Positions 8,869 through 18,106 of a DNA stretch of 64,000 bases are shown piece by piece (position 1 is the stretch's first letter; every line of letters begins with the position of its first letter). Below the pieces are notes generated by a model. It searched no databases. It saw only the letters and a list, made by a program, of their open reading frames with translations, and was not told the origin of the DNA. The DNA is from Methylomonas sp. ZR1. GTDB lineage: Bacteria; Pseudomonadota; Gammaproteobacteria; Methylococcales; Methylomonadaceae. The stretch is from assembly GCF_013141865.1 (NCBI RefSeq), contig NZ_RCST01000001.1, positions 1,364,001 through 1,428,000 of the forward strand, in the 5' to 3' direction. Both the position numbers and the translations under genes were made by a program.

Positions 8869-9009
8869 AAATCCAGCTTGGAAACGGGTAGCAAGACTAC
8901 CGATTGTTATCCGTTTCCTTTACACTTATCCACAGCCGGTGACTTCAAAAACCGGCTCCGCCCCCTGGTCAAATTTCAACCGGTACGGTTGGTCAATTTT
9001 ATACCGGTG

Positions 9010-10857
9010 TCAACATATCTGATTCCTGATCGCAGTGGCCAGCGGGTTGGCGAGAGATACGTAGGCTACAGACCGGTCTGCCTGCTTGAGAAAGCGGTTG
9101 CACAGGTTGCCCTTGGTCGGAAACGGCGCTCCGGCCAGCAGATCGGCGATACGCGCTGCCGACTCCAGACTGCCGTGCTCAGCATGGTAGTGCTGCAAAT
9201 GGCGATGTACTTGCGCCCACAGCCGCTGCTGCAAGACCGGATTGCCGGTGCCGAGTTGATGGATCGCCTCACAGAAATTGTTGACGAACAGGCAATAAGC
9301 GATTCGCTTCCAGCCGAGTTCGCGATCGTATAACAAGGCATCCCGGGCTCGTTGGCTGATGCCGGACAAGGCGGCAGCCGGAAAGCGTTCGCGGTCCAGC
9401 TTGACCCCTTCGAAATCGCGCAGGAAAACCTGTGCGGGCCAATCATCCACCAGGCCGATGACCACGTTCTGCAGATGCGGCTCGAATACCACGCCGTGCG
9501 CGAAATAACAGTGCAGCACCGGATACATCACCTGCTGCACATAGCGCGAGAACCAACGTTCCGCCGCTGCTTCGGGCGCAAGGCCTTCCCGTTCGCTGAC
9601 CTGGCGCAGTAGCGCTGCCATGCGGGCTTCGCCCAGCACATGATTGCCGAATAACGCACCGGCCAACAGCGGCACAGCTCCGGGCTGCAGGTTATCGGCA
9701 TCGAAGCTGCGCCGCAGAATCAAACCGAACCCCTCGCTAACTTCCCGATTGCGCTCGGCATCGTTAGCCTTCAAGTCCACCGACAGAAAGGCCGGCTCTT
9801 CCATGATCGCAGTGCCGGGGAACAGCGCGCGCAATTCGGGAATCAAGCGCCCCATGATACGGTTCACCTGCAATGCCCCTTCCAGTTCGTACACCGCGTT
9901 CTTGCGGACGCAGTTGGTCAGGCGCACATGTAGCGAGAACTTGTAGAAATAGGGATTGCCCGCCTGGTATAGCGTACGCACCGACGAAGTAGGGTAATAC
10001 AGTTCTCCTTGCGCGCCCAAGTGACGAACCCGCCCGTCACGCATCGCATCGGCAATCAGAGGCCGCTCCAGCAGCCAACGGGCCTGCCACGGGTGGGCGG
10101 GGATAAGGAAAAAATCGTCATTCGTTACCAGTCCTTGCGGCGCCTGGGCTGCAACGATGGCAGTGCATTCCTGATCCAGAGTCGATTGCTGGTGCACCGC
10201 ATCCCGCTGCACGGCAAAATAGTGCAACGCAAAGCCGCCGCGCAACTCCGGCGAATAGCGGCGCAAGTCCTCGGCGGTAAAGCCCTGGCGACTTTTCGGC
10301 GCGGGATGGAACGGGTGGCCATAGGTTAGCGATTGCTCGGAATCCAGATAAGCTTGCAGAGGGTCGGCGGGGATGCCGGTGGACCAAGGCGCTTCGAGGA
10401 TGGCGGTCGTGACATGCACGCTGTCTTCAATCTGGGCCAATAACTCTTCGTTGAATGGCTGATCGTGCTTTGCCGCCAGGTCGCGTATCACCAGACAGGC
10501 CAGAGCGTGCCAGTCTAGCAGCGTCCAAGGCTGTCCCGCAGTCTTGCAATAGGCTGCAGACAGATAGCGGTAGTTGCCGGTGGGCGAGGCGTGCTGTACC
10601 GCCGTCACCACACGGCTGTCCAGGCGCGGCAGCAGGATATGGAGAGCTTGGCCGGTGGCCAATGCACAGCGTAGCGCCAGTGGCCAGTCGTTATGGCCGA
10701 ACAGCAAACCGACACTGGCGTGGCCCTCGGGAATGGCCACCTCGCGGCAGTAACAATTGAGCAGGGTTTCAAGGCTGCGTTGGCTGGCGGCGCAATAAGC
10801 CGCCGAGATATTTGGACTAGGGTGGGGAGCTAAGGTTAACATGAAATTCTCCAACAA
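9010..10857 (-). CDS. NIS siderophore synthetase (IucA/IucC family), 3' end on IS21
   Basis: The product is 615 residues. It has the NIS synthetase signatures GHPFHPAPKSRQGF (near 175-188), LIPAHPWQ (near 260), and SSVRTLYQAG with FSLHVRLTNCVRKN (near 295-325). These enzymes activate a carboxylate such as citrate with ATP and condense it with an amine or alcohol. The C-terminal FhuF-like part ends SYVSLANPLA-type, close to the usual family end. The final codons are unusual: the last Cys codon and the TGA stop are the first six bases of the IS21 right end (TGTTGA), so the native stop was lost. Because NPLA is present, probably only a few terminal residues are missing and activity may be kept. 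It is last in the operon with the MFS and the other synthetase. Confidence 0.9.
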   Translation of the reverse strand: MLENFMLTLAPHPSPNISAAYCAASQRSLETLLNCYCREVAIPEGHASVGLLFGHNDWPLALRCALATGQALHILLPRLDSRVVTAVQHASPTGNYRYLSAAYCKTAGQPWTLLDWHALACLVIRDLAAKHDQPFNEELLAQIEDSVHVTTAILEAPWSTGIPADPLQAYLDSEQSLTYGHPFHPAPKSRQGFTAEDLRRYSPELRGGFALHYFAVQRDAVHQQSTLDQECTAIVAAQAPQGLVTNDDFFLIPAHPWQARWLLERPLIADAMRDGRVRHLGAQGELYYPTSSVRTLYQAGNPYFYKFSLHVRLTNCVRKNAVYELEGALQVNRIMGRLIPELRALFPGTAIMEEPAFLSVDLKANDAERNREVSEGFGLILRRSFDADNLQPGAVPLLAGALFGNHVLGEARMAALLRQVSEREGLAPEAAAERWFSRYVQQVMYPVLHCYFAHGVVFEPHLQNVVIGLVDDWPAQVFLRDFEGVKLDRERFPAAALSGISQRARDALLYDRELGWKRIAYCLFVNNFCEAIHQLGTGNPVLQQRLWAQVHRHLQHYHAEHGSLESAARIADLLAGAPFPTKGNLCNRFLKQADRSVAYVSLANPLATAIRNQIC

Positions 10858-10879
10858 TGGTTATTGGCTATGCGCACGG

Positions 10880-12082
10880 TCAATTTGCTGTTTGCGTTGG
10901 CTGTTTAAAGGTGCCCCGGACAAGTCGGGACATGAGAAAAAAGGTTAGAACGCTGGCGAGCGCGAGAGTGGCGGCACCGATGAAAAAAGGCGCCTGCACG
11001 CCCCAATGTGCGGCGGCGGTACCTGCCACCAGTCCGGCGGCTACAGCGCCCCACTTGGTACTGCCCTCCAGATAGCCGAAGCGCCGACCGGCATTGCCGG
11101 CATCGGTGATAGCGGCAATCAGACCATGCAGTGCGATGTAGCAGGCGGTCAGGGCTATGCCCATCACGATGCGCCAGCCAGCCATCATCGCCAGATCATG
11201 GCTGCAGGCCTGACCCAACAGGGTGAGCGCGACCAGTATCTGGCAGACGGCCAGAGTGGCGAGCAATCGGCGCCGTCCCAGGTAGCGCGACAGAGGATGC
11301 GCACACAGCAAGTAGACCAGATGCGGCAGCCCGAACAACAGTCCGGGCGCCGCCGCAGGTAGGTCTGCCAAGGTGTGTTCCGCGAAAGTGACAAAATAGG
11401 GGAAAGTGATCACTGTGGCGAAGATGAAGGCAAGCTGGAGCGCATACAAATGGCGTGGAGGGATGCTCTCCCGAACTATGGAGGCGCTGCCTGCATCCGC
11501 AGAACTCAGCGTGTCTGGTGTTGCCGGGACTTCACTCGCCGGCAGATACCAGACTAGCGCAGCCGACAACAGCGGCAGCGCGGCCAGATATCGATACAGA
11601 ATCAACGGGTCCGCGCCATGGGCCAGCAGACCCATCAACGCCGGACCGAGAAACAGCGCGGCGCGTGCTGAGCCTTGCATCACGGTCAGCAGCCGGGTCA
11701 ATCGGTGTCCGGTAACCACCGTGGCAAGGTAGGCATTGGAGGCGGCGAAAGTCCCCCCGAGCATGCCTTGCAACGCAAGCCCCACGCCGAACTCCCAAGG
11801 ATTGCCGGATAAGCTGGTGAGCCAGAAGCTCAGCGCTAAGCCGATATGGGCGCGAAGCAGCAATCGTTTCTTGCCGTAACGGTCAGCCTGCATGCCCCAC
11901 CAAGGATTGGCCAGCGCTGCAAACAGCGTCGGAATCACAAAGAACCAGCCGGCTAGATAGGTGGTATCGCTGTTCAGTGCTTGCCGCAGAATACGGTCAT
12001 AAAACGGCGGCATGCCGAGGGCTGCAAATGCGGCCGCGAAATGGCCCGCCAGCGTCGCAGCGACGATGCGGCCGGACTTCAT
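10880..12082 (-). CDS. MFS transporter, probable siderophore exporter
   Basis: The product is 400 residues with about 12 hydrophobic segments. The MFS loop motif GMQADRYGKKRLLLRAHIG lies near residues 60-78. A much longer open frame extends upstream to 12685, but it is antisense-like sequence within the synthetase gene. The ATG at 12082 (MKSGRIVAATLAGHF) overlaps the upstream synthetase stop as ATGA and starts directly with the first membrane segment, so I chose it. Its place between two NIS synthetases points to export of the newly made siderophore across the inner membrane, as with the exporter in staphyloferrin-type clusters. Other MFS roles cannot be excluded by sequence alone. Confidence 0.85.
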   Translation of the reverse strand: MKSGRIVAATLAGHFAAAFAALGMPPFYDRILRQALNSDTTYLAGWFFVIPTLFAALANPWWGMQADRYGKKRLLLRAHIGLALSFWLTSLSGNPWEFGVGLALQGMLGGTFAASNAYLATVVTGHRLTRLLTVMQGSARAALFLGPALMGLLAHGADPLILYRYLAALPLLSAALVWYLPASEVPATPDTLSSADAGSASIVRESIPPRHLYALQLAFIFATVITFPYFVTFAEHTLADLPAAAPGLLFGLPHLVYLLCAHPLSRYLGRRRLLATLAVCQILVALTLLGQACSHDLAMMAGWRIVMGIALTACYIALHGLIAAITDAGNAGRRFGYLEGSTKWGAVAAGLVAGTAAAHWGVQAPFFIGAATLALASVLTFFLMSRLVRGTFKQPTQTAN

Positions 12083-13908
12083 GCCGCCTCTTTTCCGGCT
12101 TGTTGCCGGTAGCGATGCAGCGGATTGGACACTGGTTGCAAACGGGCTTCCGTTTCCTCGAACAATCGACGCTTGGCGAGTTGTTCCACAAGAATAGTGG
12201 GTGCGAACAAGTCGAAGCAGGCAAAGCGGGAAGCAAGCTCGGGATATCGTGCCTGATAGCCGTAGATGCAGGCCGCGATACGTTCCCAGAAACCGGTCTC
12301 CGTCAGTCCATAGTGCTGACGCAGAAAAAGGGATAGCTCCCCGAAGTTGATGAAGAAGACTGCGTCGTGGAAATAATCCCGTACCTCTGTCGGAGTGGCA
12401 GCCTCCATGCCTGCTGTCGCGTTGACCTGCTTGCGAAACGAAGGCATCGGCGCCAGTCGCGGACACAGTTCCGGATCGGCGAGATACTGCCGTACGAAGC
12501 GCAGGCCACCAGGCAAATCCTTTAGGGCGATGCGGCAGGGCATCCCTTGGCGGTGAATCAGTACGATATTCTGGGCGTGGCTCTCTATGCCGATTCCATG
12601 CGCATAGAGCAGATGGATCAGAGGCGGCACAGTTGCTTCCAGCAATGCATCGAGCCAAGGCGCGAGACCGTGGCGCTCGACCCATGACGCAATGAATGGC
12701 TGGCCGTCAGCTTCACATTGGCAGAGGCCGGAAAACGGTGCCGCCGACTCTCCCGGATTTAGCAAGCCGTTGACGCTCTCGCGCCATACAGCTCCCAGCA
12801 TGCCGTACTGCTGCGCTTGCAGAAACGGCGGCAAGTCAGGATCGTGGTAAGTGATACCGGCCACTTCGCGCAAAAAAATCAGCCCGCTGTTGTGCAGAAA
12901 ACTATCCCGAGCGCGGAGAGCGCATAGCCAATCCGACACCGGCGGCGCGTTCTCGACATTGTGGCACGACAAGATCCGGTCAGCGGAGGTATTGACGATG
13001 CTGATCGGCAGCTTGATCTGCGCCGCGTTGGGTTTGCTGTAGTTCCCTAGCGAGCGGATCGATTGCAGCGGTCGGTATTCGTCCTCGCCCTCGCCGAGCC
13101 AGACTATATCCTTACACTGCAGCAGCGGGAATAGATTGGGCGCGATCTGTTCCCGCCATTGCCACGGGTGAACTGGCAACAGCAGGTAATCCCGCGCTGC
13201 CAGCCCACCGCTTTGAAGCTTGCCGATAAACCGGTCATGCTGAGCGGTGCCCAGTTCCTGGCGAAGAAAGTCATCGAGGTCGATGTCGCAGCAGGTCGCC
13301 AGGGTAGCGCGTTCCCGCCGTAGCGCCAGCCAGACCAGCCGTACTGATGGCTGGAACTCAGGGCCATAGTCGAAATTATCAATAGGGTCGAAGCCGATCC
13401 GCGACTTGTAGCAGGGATGGTACGGGTGCCCGTCCTGCAATTGCCCTTCCAGTGCCGTCAAATCACGTTCGGAGGCATCCGGCTGCCGGGCGTGTTGCGC
13501 GAGCGTATCTTTGAGTAGCGTTTGCTGGATCTCGCGGAGGAAGCGGGCCAATAGCACTTCGGTTGTACCCACGATGGCGCTGGTCTCCAGTAAAAATTCC
13601 TGCAGGGATGCTACAGGTCTTGTATCTTCCAAACTAATGCGCAGAACCGGCGAATCGTTCAGGCGGATACGTCCGAAGCTGTCGCTGATACGGCCGTAGC
13701 AACGATAACGGACTGACGAGCCGTCCTGCGTTCGCCCGGTAATATCGAAGCACACGCTATCATGGCTGTTCGGCGTAATTTCAGCGATAAGCACCTGTTC
13801 GAACAGCAGCGCCTCAACCAATTGTCGCAGCACACGGCGTTGCGTGGTCTGGTAGTGCGGTGAAGTCAGCGCTACGGCAAAGGTGTGCCAAGCGACAGAG
13901 GCGCTCAT
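12079..13908 (-). CDS. NIS siderophore synthetase (IucA/IucC family)
   Basis: The product is 609 residues. Signatures are GHPYHPCYKSRIGF (near 155-168), LLPVHPWQ (near 240), and SIRSLGNYSKPNAAQIKLPISIVNTSADR (near 283-311), with conserved GIGIESHAQN near 445, which fits the C-terminal FhuF-like domain. It is the first gene of the operon and is coupled to the MFS gene by ATGA. Two different NIS synthetases in one cluster usually make a citrate-centred siderophore by two successive condensations. No substrate-supplying enzyme (racemase, decarboxylase, monooxygenase) or outer-membrane receptor is visible here, so the product cannot be named. Fur-box-like sites upstream suggest iron repression. 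Confidence 0.92.
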   Translation of the reverse strand: MSASVAWHTFAVALTSPHYQTTQRRVLRQLVEALLFEQVLIAEITPNSHDSVCFDITGRTQDGSSVRYRCYGRISDSFGRIRLNDSPVLRISLEDTRPVASLQEFLLETSAIVGTTEVLLARFLREIQQTLLKDTLAQHARQPDASERDLTALEGQLQDGHPYHPCYKSRIGFDPIDNFDYGPEFQPSVRLVWLALRRERATLATCCDIDLDDFLRQELGTAQHDRFIGKLQSGGLAARDYLLLPVHPWQWREQIAPNLFPLLQCKDIVWLGEGEDEYRPLQSIRSLGNYSKPNAAQIKLPISIVNTSADRILSCHNVENAPPVSDWLCALRARDSFLHNSGLIFLREVAGITYHDPDLPPFLQAQQYGMLGAVWRESVNGLLNPGESAAPFSGLCQCEADGQPFIASWVERHGLAPWLDALLEATVPPLIHLLYAHGIGIESHAQNIVLIHRQGMPCRIALKDLPGGLRFVRQYLADPELCPRLAPMPSFRKQVNATAGMEAATPTEVRDYFHDAVFFINFGELSLFLRQHYGLTETGFWERIAACIYGYQARYPELASRFACFDLFAPTILVEQLAKRRLFEETEARLQPVSNPLHRYRQQAGKEAA

Positions 13909-13946
13909 GCCGATCCCTCCGGGAGGGTGGCTGGCAGTGAGCGATT

Positions 13947-13964
13947 TTTATAATGATTCATAAA
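13947..13964 (-). promoter_or_regulatory. Fur-box-like site upstream of the siderophore operon
   Basis: The sequence TTTATAATGATTCATAAA lies 39-56 bp upstream of the first synthetase ATG. It is A/T-rich, nearly symmetrical, and contains AATGATT, the centre of Fur boxes. The match is partial; the site at 14373 is much closer to consensus. Confidence 0.45.
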
Positions 13965-14101
13965 CGCCTTACTCGTTGTGGTTAGCTTGCTTCTGGCTGG
14001 CTATTCACATACAAGGCGATGGCTGGCTAAATGAGGGGTACTTCTATTTTCTTAATATTTGACTGATAGTGTTAAATCCGCACCTGCAAAGGATAAGATG
14101 C

Positions 14102-14263
14102 TCATGGTCTAGCCAAGCGGAAATCGCTTTGCGGCGTTACGCAGTTGCTAAGGATTTCATCTTCGGCCAATGCTGTCTCCTTCGGCATTAACAAACATGT
14201 CGCGGCATGGATCTGCAGCACATCGCGGTTGCTCGACAGGCTGATAGAGTTGTCTTCAAGCAT
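14102..14263 (-). CDS. Possible small ORF, 53 residues
   Basis: An ATG at 14263 opens 53 codons ending at TGA 14102 (MLEDNSISLSSNRDVL, a Cys-containing middle, ending DFRLARP). It is in the direction of the siderophore operon and between the two Fur-box-like sites. No ribosome site is clear and no family is recognised. It may be the remnant of a longer gene lost when IS5 inserted. Listed because it is the only frame of note in the 575-bp gap 13909-14483. Confidence 0.2.
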   Translation of the reverse strand: MLEDNSISLSSNRDVLQIHAATCLLMPKETALAEDEILSNCVTPQSDFRLARP

Positions 14264-14372
14264 GGCGACTTTGGGTTGCTAAGGTTAGAAAATAACATTG
14301 CCATACACTGAATAATTTAGAGGAATCTGTAAAGGTGCGGCAAAGACAGCACGAGAGATGATTGATGGACGC

Positions 14373-14392
14373 AAATGATAATGATTATCATA
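14373..14392 (-). promoter_or_regulatory. Fur box, strong match
   Basis: AAATGATAATGATTATCATA holds GATAATGATTATCAT, close to the 19-bp Fur consensus built from GATAAT repeats and its inverse. It lies 110 bp upstream of the 53-residue ORF and about 465 bp upstream of the first synthetase. Iron-bound Fur would repress transcription toward the operon. Which promoter it controls now is unclear because IS5 lies about 110 bp further upstream. Confidence 0.7.
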
Positions 14393-14483
14393 AGCAAGTC
14401 AAGGAAAAAATCTTGGCATTTTATGGTCGCTTTTTTTATTAGGAGTTTTTTTGGAAAAGACGAAGTTGTAAAACCTCTGACTA

Positions 14484-15336
14484 GGGGATGTTGCCGTTTT
14501 ACATGGGCAACCATATAAAAGCGCAAGCCAAAGCGATGACGCTTTCAAAATTGCGTTTCAGTTTGTCATACCGCGTCGCGATGGCTCTGAAATGTTTCAG
14601 CCTTGCAAACACATTTTCAACCAGGTGGCGATACTTGTAGAGGCACCAATCCACAGCATCGTTGCCAATGGTCGAATTCTGCTTTCTTGGAATGATTGGC
14701 TCAGCACCTTTCTCTCGAATTTGAATCCGTAAGGGTTCGCTGTCATAGCCTTTGTCAGCAATCATATAGTTAGCCAAGGGAAGCTTCGCCACAAACTCCG
14801 GTGCTTCTTTACAATCATGGACTTCGCCGCCCGTGACCGAGAAATGAATGGGCAGCCCGCAGGCATCCACGGCCATATGGATTTTGGTGGTGTTACCCGC
14901 TACAGATTTTCCGATCACCGTTTCCCGTTCATGGGCTGCGCCGCTACTATGTTGATGCGCTTTCACAATACTGCCATCAATGAATATCCACTCCAAATCC
15001 GGATCCACAACCAGTTCCTGAAAGATACTCATCAGTTTTTCTTGAAGTGACCAGGCATTGAATCGCTTATACACGGCATTCCACTTGCCAAACGTTGCCG
15101 GCAGATCTCGCCAAGGACAGCCGATTCGCATGCGATAAAAAATACCTTCTACCGTTTGCCGAAGCGTCGGCTTGTCGTAAATCCTCACGCTCAGCAGGAT
15201 GGTTTTGAATTTATTCCAGTACTCATCCGTAAACATTTGTCGCGGCATAGTTTTCTTGTCTTTTGATTGAAAAGCTCAATCAATGAGGCAGAGCAGCTCA
15301 ATTTCAAGGTTATCGATCCAAAATGGCAACAGCCTC
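14484..15336 (-). mobile_element. IS5-family insertion sequence, copy 1
   Basis: The 853-bp element is bounded by imperfect inverted ends: left GGGGATGTTGCCGTTTT, and right, read inward, GAGGCTGTTGCCATTTT. TA lies immediately outside both ends, consistent with a TA target duplication as in the IS427 group of IS5. It carries one transposase. A second copy of identical length and the same orientation lies at 58749-59601. Confidence 0.85.
14499..15248 (-). CDS. IS5-family transposase, copy 1
   Basis: The product is 249 residues in one frame. It has the IS5 N-terminal region (LRQTVEGIFYRMRIGCPWRDLPATFGKWNAVYKRF), the DDE catalytic core (FIDGSIVKAHQHSSG, first Asp; MIADKGYDSEPLR, second Asp) and the C-terminal YKYRHLVENVFARLKHFRAIATRYDK with the catalytic Glu. 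It matches copy 2 (58765-59514) closely along its whole length with scattered substitutions, so the copies are diverged relatives, not a recent duplication. It appears intact. Confidence 0.92.
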   Translation of the reverse strand: MPRQMFTDEYWNKFKTILLSVRIYDKPTLRQTVEGIFYRMRIGCPWRDLPATFGKWNAVYKRFNAWSLQEKLMSIFQELVVDPDLEWIFIDGSIVKAHQHSSGAAHERETVIGKSVAGNTTKIHMAVDACGLPIHFSVTGGEVHDCKEAPEFVAKLPLANYMIADKGYDSEPLRIQIREKGAEPIIPRKQNSTIGNDAVDWCLYKYRHLVENVFARLKHFRAIATRYDKLKRNFESVIALACAFIWLPM

Positions 15337-15429
15337 TAATATTAGCGATGAAACTCTCGAATAGAGTCAAATGGTGTCAAACGGCTTAGAAAACTTTCCA
15401 AAAATAACCGGGAAAGATCGTCGAAAAGT

Positions 15430-15860
15430 TTCCAGTTCTTGCGAAGGACTTTTGGTTATCTACCGCTTTTTTCCGCTGTTTAAATCGACAGGAATCGTTG
15501 CCAGTTTCCAAAATATCGCAGTGATGCGTGATGCGATCCAACAGCGTCGTGGTCATTTTGGCGTAGTTAAAAACCTGCGCCCATTCCCCGAAATTGAGAT
15601 TGGTGGTGATGATCGACGTGGTTTTCTCGTACTAATGACTGATAATATGGAATAGTAAGGCGCCACAGGATGCCGGGGACGGCAAATAGCCCAGCTAATC
15701 CAGGATCACCGCGTCCATGCTGGTCAACTGCTTGGCCGGGTTACCGGCATTACTTGTTGCTTTTCCTTATCCTGTTGATTGGCGAGACCGACGGCGTTGT
15801 AGAAGCGCACCCGCTTGCCTTGGTGAATGGCCGCCACACCCAAGACCGTCGCCAGTCCGC
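15430..15860 (-). pseudogene. istB: Decayed istB fragment of another IS21-family element
   Basis: Translated on the minus strand, the region gives LATVLGVAAIHQGKRVRF, then after a frameshift SMDAVILD-stop-LGYLP, GALLFH, then [16 protein letters not shown] and [16 protein letters not shown]. These are conserved IstB blocks in order. At least two in-frame stops and one frameshift interrupt them, and neither the N-terminus nor the IS ends remain. The sequence differs from the intact istB at 8053, so it comes from a separate insertion. It fills most of the gap between IS5 copy 1 and the histidine kinase pseudogene. Confidence 0.75.
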
Positions 15861-15928
15861 CTTAAGGCGGAGTAAGGCCACACCTTAAGGCCGAAGAAAA
15901 AGCAGAGGGTTTGCTTTATATTGTTCGC

Positions 15929-17381
15929 ATGAAAAGCTTTATCGCATCCTGCCGCCCGGCATTTACCAAGCGTTTCTGGTTCAAGCTGACCCTTGTTTAC
16001 ACGCTGGTCTCTTTAGTCGGCATTAAGTCGTTGATATCGGTGTTTGACTTCATTATCCACTACCGACATTTTAATGAAGCGATGCAGCCCGCCGCTGTTT
16101 TACAGACGGTGGCCGAACGCCTGAAACCAGTACGGCGCCTGATCGAAAGCGCGGCACTGGATACGTAAGACATCGCCGACGCGCCTGAGATGATTGACGA
16201 TCTGATGATGCGGGAAAATTTGGACGATAATTCCGTGGCGGATCACATCCGTTCTTTCAGTGATCCAACTGCAAGCTATGTGGTATTTGACGAAGATGAC
16301 CGCCCTATTGCACAACATCTGATGCGCGCCGATGAACGCGTCAACGCACTGTTAATGACCAATCGTGCCGCTGTTGCCGGCGGCGAAGCATTTGTCCCTG
16401 GGCACTTGCCCCATACTGTGTTTATCAACATCCCGTTTAGCTTCCGTGAGCCGACAAAAATAGGGCCTATCGCCCTGCTGGTCACAGCTAAATTCAGTAT
16501 TGCCAAGCAGTTCTACCGCGACGAAGACTGGATTTCGGAACTCATGCCGCTGGTCATTACCCTCTGTATCGTAATGAGCAGGTATTTAGCCTCGAAAAAT
16601 TTTGTTCGGCGGTTACGGCACATGACATCGATTTGCAGTGCATGGCGCGAGTGGGATTTGGATCGGTGCATTATCGATAACGACACTGATGAATTACCCG
16701 AACATAGCCACAACTTAAATGTCATGCCCGGGCAGTTGAAGGAATTGCTGGGCTTGAAACAACAGGCCGCGATTCAATACGAGCGAACGTGCATGGCGCG
16801 GGAACTGCACGGCACGGTCAAACAAAATCTGTTCGCGCTTGCGCTGCAACTGGCGGCCATCAATGCCAAAGCGCCGGATTTAAGCGAGGCCAAACAAATT
16901 CTTCTCGAATCCAGAAAAATCTTGAAACAGGTGCAAGAGCAACTGGTGGGCACGATTGCGGAACTGCGAACGATCGGTCCGAAACAGATAGGTACGACGG
17001 CGAATCTTCTGACCTTATGCGACAATCTGGAACGCAAATTCAATGTGCATATCCACTGCTCGTTCCGCCGGATTTAATGCTGCCGGACAGTCAGTTTTTT
17101 GTGTAAGCCGCATCATTCAGGAAAGCGTCGCCAACGCCATTCGGCACGGCAATGCCAAACTAATCGTGGTCACCCTGGTCAAATCGGCCATGCGTCTGGA
17201 GTTGCAGATAACGGACGATGGCATGGGTTTCGATCCAGCGCTCCCCACCGAGGGGATGGGCATCCTTTCCATGCGCGAGCGTGCCGCTTCACTCCCCGTT
17301 GGCACGTTCTCAATCGAAACCGCACCAGGCCAGGGAACGACCATTGCAATTACTTGGGAGGAACACCTTAGTGAAGTCTGA
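15929..17381 (+). pseudogene. NarL-type sensor histidine kinase, broken
   Basis: An N-terminal membrane segment (WFKLTLVYTLVSLVG) is followed by a sensor region. An in-frame TAA at 16166-16168 cuts the gene after AALDT; the same frame continues directly (DIADAPEMIDDLM) to the HisKA_3-type dimerisation segment CMARELHGTVKQNLFALALQ, with the phospho-acceptor His in RELHGT. Near 17055-17105 the reading moves through a second frame (LVPPDLMLPDSQ) and into a third carrying the ATPase domain (IIQESVANAIRHG, then DDGMGFDP and GMGILSMRERA). So there is one nonsense change and two frameshifts. The gene ends overlapping the response regulator. The signal sensed is unknown. Confidence 0.85.
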
Positions 17382-18030
17382 ATCAGCATCTTTTATCACC
17401 CTGATCGCCGCCGACGACCACTGCGTTGTTTGCCGAGGCCTGAATGCCTTATTATCATCCGAGCAAGACATAAAAATGCTGGCTACCGCAGCCAGCGGCT
17501 GGCAAGCCGTTGCGCTTTCCACGGAGCTTTTGCCCGACGTCGTCTTGATGGATAACGTCATGCCGGACATGGATGGCATTGAAGCCACCAAACGCATTAA
17601 AAAATCGAATCCCCATACCCATATCATTATTCTGACGTCGGTTGAAACCGAGCAAACCGTGGTCGAGGCCACGCAGGCCGGCGCACTGTCCTATCTGCTG
17701 AAAGATACCGACCCGGATGAACTGATGGCAGTCATTCGCGCTGGCGCACGGGGCGAAAGCACCCTAAGCCCGCGCATCGCGACGCTGTTAATGACCGCTA
17801 TGTCGCGTCGTCACAGTGAGCGTGCCTTTCATGAAGAACTCAGTGACCGAGAGATGCAGATACTGTTATTGCTTGCGAAAGGGCTTTCCAATGTGTTGAT
17901 TGCCGAGAAGCTGGGCATTGGTGAAAAAACGGTGAAGTCCCATGTCAGCAATATTCTTTCCAAACTTTATTTAACGGATCCTAATCAAGCCACAGCGTAT
18001 GCTTGGCGGCATCGTTTGCTGACTCAGTAG
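17371..18030 (+). CDS. NarL/FixJ-type response regulator
   Basis: The product is 219 residues from the GTG at 17371, which overlaps the kinase remnant by 11 nt and is preceded by GGAGGAAC. A longer frame begins upstream, but it only reads through kinase sequence. The receiver domain spans residues 10-125: acidic pair AADDH, phospho-acceptor Asp in DVVLMDNVMPDMDGIEA near residue 64, and Lys in SYLLKDTD near 113. The C-terminal LuxR-type helix-turn-helix (LSDREMQILLLLAKGLSNVLIAEKLGIGEKTVKSHVSNIL) is at about 152-192. It would be phosphorylated by the neighbouring kinase, which is broken, so its activity probably depends on another donor or is lost. Confidence 0.9.
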   Translation: MKSESASFITLIAADDHCVVCRGLNALLSSEQDIKMLATAASGWQAVALSTELLPDVVLMDNVMPDMDGIEATKRIKKSNPHTHIIILTSVETEQTVVEATQAGALSYLLKDTDPDELMAVIRAGARGESTLSPRIATLLMTAMSRRHSERAFHEELSDREMQILLLLAKGLSNVLIAEKLGIGEKTVKSHVSNILSKLYLTDPNQATAYAWRHRLLTQ

Positions 18031-18106
18031 ATTTTAAGGGTCTCCGGCGCGATTATCCCTTGGCCGTCGCCCGGTAAAAACGCGATTAAATCCATGGCGA
18101 CGCTCA

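Larger units (their letters stand above)
6404..9015 (+). mobile_element. IS21-family insertion sequence
   Basis: The element runs between inverted ends that both read TGTTGACRCCGG (TGTTGACGCCGG on the left, TGTTGACACCGG as the reverse complement on the right). Inside each end the motif AAAATTGACCA occurs and a second, slightly varied copy follows, the multiple terminal binding sites usual for IS21. It carries istA and istB, overlapping by 8 nt. No direct target duplication is visible: the left flank ends in GGCCAGCTG and the right flank begins TATCTGATT. That suggests the copy took part in a deletion or rearrangement after it inserted. Confidence 0.9.

Noticed and set aside
12083..12685. 601-residue version of the MFS protein with a 200-residue N-terminal extension
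   Set aside because: The extension overlaps the NIS synthetase gene on the same strand in another frame and has a low-complexity, Arg-rich composition. The ATG at 12082 overlaps the synthetase stop as ATGA and begins at the first membrane helix.
14317..14526. 69-residue frame across the left end of IS5
   Set aside because: It spans the IS boundary, has no ribosome site and no recognised motif.
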